Source: Branchiostoma floridae
Taxonomy: Eukaryota; Chordata; Leptocardii; Amphioxiformes; Branchiostomatidae
Reading direction: 5' to 3'
Length of the DNA stretch: 64,000 nt
NCBI RefSeq assembly: GCF_000003815.2
Contig: NC_049997.1
Coordinates: 5,468,776 to 5,532,775, forward strand
Shown here: piece by piece, positions 56,890-64,000 of the stretch
How positions within the stretch are numbered: the first letter of the stretch is position 1
How the letters are laid out: the number at the start of each line of letters is the position of its first letter
Notes under the pieces: generated by a model
Databases searched by the model: none
What the model saw: only the letters and a program-made list of their open reading frames with translations
Told to the model about the DNA's origin: nothing
Made by a program: the position numbers and the translations under genes

Positions 56890-57010
56890 TTAAGACACCA
56901 GAACCCGTGCCACGGAGGCGCTGGCGACGTTACAGGAGATGTAAGACGTGATGCTGATGAAGACGGCCAGAATCAGGTTAATGACCTGCAGGGCGTCTTC
57001 AGCTGTGTTC
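56890..57010 (-). CDS. Probable terminal exon of a membrane protein (MS4A-like?)
   Basis: Minus strand: after a tract TTTGTTTGTTTGTTTCTTGA and ATACTCCAG, the exon encodes NTAEDALQVINLILAVFISI, TSYISCNVASASVARVLVS and a TAA stop. One clear transmembrane helix (about VINLILAVFISITSYI) near the C-terminus with Cys following recalls the last helix of MS4A/CD20-like four-helix proteins, but the match is weak. GC-rich codons (CTG, GTC, GCC, ATC) contrast with the AT-rich surroundings and support real coding. Upstream exons should lie at higher coordinates; I could not identify them with confidence. Confidence 0.5.
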
Positions 57011-57229
57011 CTGGAGTATTCAAGAAACAAACAAACAAACAAACAGGCATTCATGAGGCAAATTATGATTATCTGTTACCACCCAGGTTACGTCACACAG
57101 GTACATGTATACGTTTCAGATCTACGTTTAAGGACAAATGCTGATAACGGTATGAATCATCCTCTAAACATCTGCTTGGAGATTAGCGTAAATTGAGTAC
57201 ATTGCATTGGCCTTAATCGTCAAACAGTC

Positions 57230-57346
57230 CGTTACGTTCGAACGTACGTTTACGTTTACGTTTACGTACGTACGAACGACGTTTCAAGTCGGAAACGGAC
57301 AGCTACAGTAGAATTCTACTATAACTGTCCGTTTCCGACTTGAAAC
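57230..57346. other. Two adjacent strong palindromes
   Basis: 57281-57346 pairs GTTTCAAGTCGGAAACGGAC with GTCCGTTTCCGACTTGAAAC (over 20 bp perfect), and the centre AGTAGAATTCTACT is itself palindromic. Just before it, 57233-57278 has CGTTCGAACGTACG and CGTACGTACGAACG around TTTACG repeats. Cruciform-prone; possibly the core of a foldback element. Confidence 0.75.
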
Positions 57347-57349
57347 AGA

Positions 57350-58200
57350 TGTAAACAAGACTGTTTGATATAGATATGGGAAGCTAGCGTCGTAAAATGA
57401 ATTTTTTTATTTAAACATTCATATTTTATGATATGCTATAAGTCTTAATCTATGCTCTCATCATCTCAATGGAGCTCCGGAGATATGTTAAAATCAGCAG
57501 TTCTTGAGTGATTTTTGTCCAAAAGTCTGATAGACAGTAAGATCTTAAAACCTGTTAACAAGGCATGCGTGTATGTGCGTATAAAGAACCATTGATTTTA
57601 ATACTCAAGTTAGCAACGTATTGCTTCACTAAAATGTGATGACTGAATGATATTTTATTTACCAAAGACTAATCGTTTCCTCTATATACACACATTATAA
57701 CGTTAAGTAAACATCTTTTTCACATATTTCGGTGTATAGCTAGGGGGCGGTGCCAATCACCATTTTATATGCATGTAGCCCTTAGGCCACACAGACAAAA
57801 AACATTGTGCGTATGGGGCTAGTCCATCTTTAGCTAAGTATGTTTAACTTCTATACTCTTTCTCATGCTGAGTGAAAGTGCTGAGAGAAAGCAGTTTGAA
57901 AGCAGTTTGAGCTATTTTCTTTCGCCTTTTGCATGACCCGGCCGAATCGGAGGTTTAAACATACGACTTTCCAATCGTAAATGCAAGGTGAGACACTGTG
58001 GGACAGGTAAGGTGATTTTTTCCCTATAGTTTTCTTTTTTTTCTAATTCTGCATAAATTCATCTACTAGTATTTTCTTGACTTGGTAAAATGTCCCAAAC
58101 TGCTTGCATTTTTCTCACGATTGTTAGTATTTTGGATATGCATGTAAATAGATTATCGCCGACTTCCTTAGATCTGAGAGGGATATCTAATTTTCTTTCT
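57350..58200. other. Intergenic, nothing recognised
   Basis: Unique sequence; no supported exon, though introns of the minus-strand gene ending at 56890 may cover it. Confidence 0.4.
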
Positions 58201-58203
58201 TGA

Positions 58204-58401
58204 TGTTATGGAGAACCCCCAATCAACCTTGAGGAGAAGATCCGGTGGGGGACGCCATCATCATCGCGTACTGCATCAAACGACCAGTGCAGCTTCTACG
58301 AGATCCTGCGCTTCAAATTCCTCATCAACCACACCATCGTTTCCATTTTGTTCAACTGTAGTGACGCTTCTTTAATCCAGCACCAACAATCTTATATATA
58401 A
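58204..58401 (+). pseudogene. Protein-like fragment of unknown identity
   Basis: An open frame without its own ATG reads GEPPINLEEKIRWGTPSSSR, then TASNDQCSFYEILRFKFLIN and HTIVSILFNC before stopping at 58399-58401. Codon use is more GC-rich than its flanks. A second frame has GDAIIIAYCIKRP over the same bases, so the segment could be frameshifted. No family recognised; an exon or relic are both possible. Confidence 0.25.
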
Positions 58402-58701
58402 TATACACACTTGTACTAAGCAAACAAAAATGATTATGACTTTATGCTAACGATATCAGCTACGGTGGCTTGGGTTGATATATAGAAAGATTATATAGCT
58501 CTTTATCTCATGTCAATACAGAGACCATGCGTATGTATATACAGAGTAAATTTGGCGCAAAAAAGTTCGGAGACATGAGTTAAGCCGACCATATCTCTAT
58601 TGTCCCTTTTAATAGTTATATAGTATTGTGTTGTGCTGTGTATCATCAGAAAGCTCCTTTTTGTTTGGGCTGAAGCTTTGTTTAGTTGTTTGGTCCCGTT
58701 C

Positions 58702-58857
58702 CCCTAGCGCCTCTTTCGCGGCCTTCTACGAGCGCTGGCGTTTATTGTTGGGCGCAGACACGAATTTCCCGGCATAAAAACCTGTTGAATATGTCGCGAA
58801 TTAGTGCTCACCAACAATAAACGCAAGCTATTGTGGAAGGCCGCGAAGAAGGCTAGG
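58702..58857. mobile_element. Foldback element, ~156 bp
   Basis: Left arm CCTAGCGCCTCTTTCGCGGC, CTTCTACGAGCGCTGGCGTT and TATTGTTG; right arm inverted CCTAGCCTTCTTCGCGGCCT, TCCACAATAGCTTGCGTTTA and TTGTTG. Arms of about 45 bp with a few mismatches. Confidence 0.75.
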
Positions 58858-58859
58858 CT

Positions 58860-60155
58860 ACCTTCTACTACGGAACTTACAAACAAAAGAGGATCACTTT
58901 CAAAGGCATGTCGCTCCAAATAAAAGCGAGTAGAGAACATTTACAAAACAAACACATAGACAAGTTTAGCCAAAGTAAAGTACTCGATCGGATCCTTTTA
59001 TGCTTTTCAGTGCGCCGTGCAGCGCTAGCATTATTGGCGTTATGCATCGTCAGTGTGACCAACGTGACAGTTAGACTCCCCTAGCTGTAACGCAGTGACA
59101 GTGAATAAACATTATCAGACCAACCTAGGTGGTAATACAAATCTCATACCCATACACTGAACATTATGACTAATTCAAACTAAATATTGCAAGGGAATTA
59201 AGCCGGAAAGAAACTTCCACCTTTAAGTAAAACATTTGCTGAGAATCTACCTTAGTTCACAACTTCGATGAACAAAGATCAGACAGTTCGTTAAAATGTT
59301 GAGAAGGTTTTGCTTTTCCCCGGTCCCCCCCCCCCCCCCCAGCGATTCTTTGTGGTATATCCCACGAATGGTGTCCAATAAAGAATGCCATTGTGCAGGT
59401 GTAACTGACCATGTGCAGGTGTTAAGTTTCGGGGTCTACGATTGGTGCGGCCTTGAAAATCTGCTGACTAACATTTTGAAGCTATCAAACATATCCTAAA
59501 TAAAATTATAAGTACATATACAAATACTTTCTACACTGGATGATTTAGTGCTAAACATTTTCACACAGGCAAACATCAGATAGAGGAAAACTTCCATGAG
59601 AAGATCGGCCAATGAGAAGGAGCGTAACAAGTGTCCCTTTCAATGTGCACTTTGACCTTATCCAGGGACGCTACCGTTAGCTGGTACTATCAAACTTGAA
59701 ACCATGGGAGATGACGCACTTTTTTGATGTACAACGCAGGTAACGTGGGTTATTTATTGTGACCACATAAAAGATTATGTTCTTCCATCGCTATCTACAA
59801 CAATACTTTCCAACTTTGTTAAAGTTGTAAACTTTTAGCAGCGCTATCAAGTTAAGTTTCACTTCCGGGCACAGGAAACATCCATTACTAGTGTAAAATT
59901 CGCACAAAATGTTAACATTTCGAGCACCTGCTGTAGTCTTTTTCCTCAAACCGATTTCAAAAGCATCCGAAGAATTGATTCTTCGTATTTTGTCGACCAA
60001 ACTTCGCCAAGCCTTACGTACATTTATGGAAAAAGGCGTCTAACTACTGTGCATCGTGGAACCACAATACTTCCGCTTTTGTCGTCCTACTCAAACATCT
60101 CGTTTTCTCACCAGAAGCTGCGACTTCAAGACAACGTAGCAACTAACGGATAACC
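58860..60155. other. Intergenic, possible 5' region of a downstream gene
   Basis: It holds a C18-type run at 59324-59341 and no supported exon. A 69-codon minus-strand frame (59791-60000) has no domain or splice evidence. The segment just before 60156 is richer in CpG (CTTCCGCTTTTGTCGTCC). Confidence 0.35.
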
Positions 60156-60159
60156 ATGG
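60156..60159 (+). CDS. Possible first coding exon (ATGG|GTAAGT)
   Basis: AACCATGG is followed directly by the near-perfect donor GTAAGTAAG. An exon contributing only ATG+G with a pyrimidine-bearing leader is a common arrangement in ribosomal-protein-type genes, but no further exon could be recognised in the rest of the window. Confidence 0.25.
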
Positions 60160-60284
60160 GTAAGTAAGTAACGTTACTTGTTACCAGAAAATACCCTCTG
60201 CTGCCGCCAAGCTAATCTCCAAGCAGATGTAAGGCCCGACCCAGTGCTTTGCATATGTTTTGTAGCCTTTTAGGAGCAGCGGCG

Positions 60285-61400
60285 TTTATCATCTGTATGA
60301 GATATAGTTTTGGGTTTGTTGTTTGTTTGTCTGTGTTTCTGGATTTTTGAGGTCAGCATAACTCAAGAACCACTTGATGGATTACGATGATATCTGGTAT
60401 GTGGGTAGGGTTGGGAAGACGAAGGTCAAGGTCAATTTTGGGCCCCTGGTATGTGACCTTGGCACTGCAGCAGAAATTCCGTTTTTTCTATCTTTTGACC
60501 TGGATGTGCTATGGTCTTGATTTTTTTGGTGGAAGATAGCTTGTAACGTAAGGAATATGTGGTGTATATTTGGGCCTCCTAGTACGTTGCTTTGGAACTG
60601 CAGGGGCATTTCTGTCAAAATGTTCTAAGGAGGATACCTGAAGAAGGGAACAACAATTTAACAAGGTAACATGGTATTTGGTATGAAGGTAGCTTAGACA
60701 GAGATGCATATCATCAAGTGCAAATTATGCAAACTGGCACTTAATTTGCATATTTAAATGCATGCAATGCAATTTTTTGTCTTTTCAAATTCAATTTTTA
60801 AGTCATTTTTACACACAGTAAGCTTAAATAACACTATCTCATTACATATCAACCTCATTGAGCAAAGTTGAGACGTCGTTGGGTGGTGAGAACTCATTGA
60901 AAATCTGAGTGCTGCACGTGCCATTATATCAAATTTTCAGAACGCACGCGAACATCATCCCAAATGATTCTGGAGATATCGTCACTTCATCGAATCAGGT
61001 TTTGTTTTACAAACAGGCAAATCAGGTTCAATGAGCTCGGTGACCTCACAAAAAATTTCCGACGGGAAACCATTAATGGCTCGATCCTGTGCTGATTTAT
61101 TGAGGGACGCAATAAATCAAAGGGGGTCGTTTGCGGCATGTTTTAGCGTCCTTTAAAATGCTGAAAGTACGAAATAATGATACAAACTTAGCTTGGTGAA
61201 GTAAATGTCAATATCATACCGATTCTCTCATCCAGAATATTTCCAAGTTTAATGCACTAAAAATCGAACTAGGTGCCTTAAACCTATATTTGTAGTGTTA
61301 ACCATTCAAGGGCTCAAATACTTGTAATATTTGTAGTTTGTGGCAGGTAGAACATTAACAGATACCAATTATGCAAATAGGTCCCTAATTTGCATGATTA
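60285..61400 (-). mobile_element. ACCTCCATG-family element (copy G), degraded, reverse orientation
   Basis: It runs GAGGTCAGCATAACTCAAGA, GGATTACGATGATATCTGGT, GACGAAGGTCAAGGTCAATT, then TAATTTGCATATTT and, past a unique block, AATTATGCAAATAGGTCCCT. The same series is seen inverted in copies C and F. The terminal ACCTCCATG palindrome is missing. The unique block 60770-61300 may be a separate insertion. Confidence 0.5.
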
Positions 61401-61707
61401 ATGTAAAAGTGCCATAATACGAGCGATCGCGATGATGTCACGGTGACGCAGTGCAAATAGCACATGTTTGGTAAAAGATTGATTTACATATTAGCCCGTA
61501 ATTTGATCTGCTAATTTAAATATGAATTTTTAATCCAATATACTGAAGTCCTGGTAGGCACCAGCCGTCGAATACCCCAGATGTAAAGAACAACAGCGAT
61601 CGCTCGTATTCTTCTAAGTGGTAAATGATTGGACAATCAACATTGCAACAGGAGTAAGTTACTGTAAATGCAGAAATATTCGCAGCGGTTTTATGTTCGT
61701 AGTTTGT

Positions 61708-64000
61708 ATGGGGGTACGGACACTACTGGGGGTATGGACACTATTGGGGGTACGGACACTAGTGGGGGTATAGACACTACTGGGGGTACTGATACTAACT
61801 GGGGGTACTGACACTACTGGGGGTACGGACACTACTGGGGGTACGGACACTTCTATGTGTATGAACACTATTGTGGATACTGACTATTGTGGATATGGGG
61901 GTACGGACACTACTGGGGGTATGGACACTATTGGAGGTACGGACACTACTGGGGGTATGGACACGACTGGGGGTACTGATACTACTGGGGGTACTGACAC
62001 TACTGGGGGTACTGACACTACTGGGGGTACTAACAGTACTGGGGGTACTGACACTTCTGGGGTACGGACACTACTGGGTGTATGGACACTACTGGGTGTA
62101 CTGACACTACTGGGGGTACAGACACTTCTAGGTGTACGAACACTACTGTGGGTACTGACACTACGGGGGTACAGACACTACTGGGGGTACTGACACTACT
62201 GGGGGTACGGACACTACTGGGGATACGGACACTTCTGGGGTACGGACACTACTGGGGGTACGGACACTTCTAGGTGTACGAACACTACTGTGGGTACTGA
62301 CACTACTGGGGGTACAGACACTACTAGGGGTACAGACACTACTGGGGGTACAGACACTACTGGGGGTACATACACTACTGGGGGTACAGACACTACTGGG
62401 GGTACGGACACTACTGGGGGTACGGACACTAATTGGGGTAGGACACTACTGGGGGTACGGACACTACTGGGGGTATGGACACTACTGGGGGTACGGACAC
62501 TACTGGGGGTATGGGCACTACTGGGGGTATGGACACTACTTGGGGTATGGACATTACTGGGGGTACGAACACTACTGGGGGTACGGACACTACTGGGGGT
62601 ACGAACACTTCTAGGTGTACGAACACTACTGTGGGTACTGACACTACTGGAGGTATGGACACTAATAGGGGTACAGACACTATTGGGGGTACGGACACTA
62701 CTGGGGGTACAGACACTTCTGGGGGTACTGACACTACTGGGAGTACTAACACTTAACTGGGGGCACTGACAGTACTGAGGGTACAGACACTACTGGGGGT
62801 ATAGACATTACTTGGGGTATGGACACTACTGGGGGCATAGACACTACTGGGGGTATGGACACTACGGGGGTATGGACACTACTTGGGGTACAGATACTAC
62901 TGTGGGTACGGACACAACTGGGGGTACTGACACTACTGGGGTTACGGACACTACTGGGGATATAGACACTAAGGGGGGCATGGACACGAATGGACACTAC
63001 AGTGGGAATGTACACTACTGGGGGCATGGACACTAATGGACACTACAGTGGGTATGGACATTACTGGGGTTATGGACACTACTGGGGGTACAGACACTAC
63101 TGGGGGTACTGACACTATTGGGGGTACTGACACTGCTGGGGGTACAGACACTACTGGGGGTATGGACACTACTGGGGGTACAGACATTACTTGGGGTATG
63201 GACACTACTGAGGGCATAGACACTACTGGGGGTATGGACACTACCGGGGGTATGGACACTACTTGGGGTACAGATACTACTGTGGGTACGGACACAACTG
63301 GGGGTACTGACACTACTGGGGGTACTGACACTACTGGGGGTACAGAAACTCCTGTGGGGTACTGACACTACTGGGGGTACAGACACTACTGGGGGTACTG
63401 ACACTACTGCGGGTACAGACACTACTGGGGGTACTGACAGTACTGAGGGTACAGAAACTACTGGGGGTACTGACAGTACTGAGGGTACAGACACTACTGG
63501 GGGTACGGACACTACTGGGGGTACAGACACTACTGGGGGTACAGACACTACTGGGGGTACTGACACTACTGGGGGTACTGACACTGCTGGGGGTACAGAC
63601 ACTACTGGGGGTATGGACACTACTGGGGGTATGGACACTACTGGGGGTACAGACATTACTGGGGGTACTGACACTACTGGGGGTACAGACACTACTGGGG
63701 GTACTGACAGTACTGAGGGTACAGACACTACTGGGGGTAGGGACACTACTGGGGGTACTGACACTACTGGGGGTACTGACACTACTGGGGGTACAGACAC
63801 TACTGGGGGTACAGACACTACTGGGGGTACTGACACTAATGGGGGTACAGACACTACTGGGGGTACTGACACTACTGGGGGTACAGACACTATTGGGGGT
63901 ACTGACACAACTGGGTGTATGGACACTACTGGGGGTACAGACATTACTGGGGGTACTGACACTACTGGGGTACAGACACTACTGGGGGTATGGACACTAC
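61708..64000. repeat. 18-bp minisatellite, >2.29 kb, runs off the window
   Basis: About 125 units of ACTACTGGGGGTACGGAC with small variants (TACAGAC, TATGGAC, TACTGAC, ACTTCT, ACAGTACTGAGGG). Higher-order patterns recur, for example TCTAGGTGTACGAACACTAC near 62127, 62270 and 62610. The unit length is a multiple of three, so both strands give long open frames: up to 309 codons of SVPPVV on the minus strand and GTDTTG on the plus strand. No start, splice site or domain supports a gene. Confidence 0.95.

Noticed and set aside
59791..60000. 69-codon minus-strand frame with two CxxC-like cysteines
   Set aside because: No domain, no splice partners, and composition close to the non-coding background.
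63033..63962. 309-codon minus-strand open frame of (VSVPPV)n
   Set aside because: It is the translation of the 18-bp minisatellite; both strands and more than one frame are open, and no start context, splice site or non-repetitive flank exists.

Overview
The window looks like chromosomal DNA of an invertebrate chordate, most likely an amphioxus (Branchiostoma). That is an inference from three things: AT-rich, intron-rich genes with GT-AG junctions; gene families typical of lancelets (NXPE esterase-like protein, type II C-type lectin, tetratricopeptide proteins with unusual partners); and a very dense load of small inverted-repeat transposons, a tRNA-type SINE and an RTE-like LINE. There are no bacterial features. 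The left edge (1 to about 2250) is a satellite with a period near 203 bp that carries telomere-type CCCTAA and TTAGGG words, so the window probably begins next to a chromosome end. The right edge (61.7 to 64.0 kb) is an 18-bp minisatellite that runs off the window.

Layout. 2.3-12 kb: no gene that I can support, mostly transposon remnants and CA repeats. 12.18-16.25 kb (+): an NXPE-family protein with a membrane anchor, a Thr/Pro-rich repeat stalk, a neurexophilin-like domain and a C-terminal esterase-like domain with GDS and DxxH motifs. 16.6-18.4 kb: a 163-bp tandem array followed by a 0.6-0.7 kb tandem duplication. 21.47-29.29 kb (+): a seven-exon type II transmembrane C-type lectin with a duplicated cytoplasmic exon, a long repetitive coiled-coil stalk and a CTLD. 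Its last large exon has an apparent frameshift, and its first intron holds a 1.1 kb inverted-repeat element and a 5'-truncated LINE with a 755-codon open frame. 29.3-34.7 kb: intergenic, repeat-rich.

34.70-51.10 kb (+): the most interesting gene. Eight exons join in consistent phase (every junction is phase 1) into a predicted protein of 1378 residues. It combines a GT-B glycosyltransferase-like domain, a TRADD-N-like domain (tentative), a spacer of about 16 copies of a seven-residue acidic/proline repeat, and a long TPR array built from three near-identical 121-residue blocks. There is no NACHT or NB-ARC domain. The parts resemble pieces of invertebrate NLR-type immune proteins, so a role as a cytoplasmic sensor or adaptor is a reasonable but unproven guess.

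51.1-61.7 kb: mostly transposons, a 71-bp tandem repeat and several strong hairpins, plus fragments of possible genes: a minus-strand terminal exon with a transmembrane helix at 56.9 kb and a possible first exon at 60.16 kb.

The genes are not an operon; each is a separate intron-containing unit. The two membrane proteins (NXPE-like and lectin) and the GT-TPR protein would all fit cell-surface glycan handling or innate recognition, but the sequence does not show that they act together. Exon borders were read by eye from splice consensus and phase, without transcripts or homology searches.
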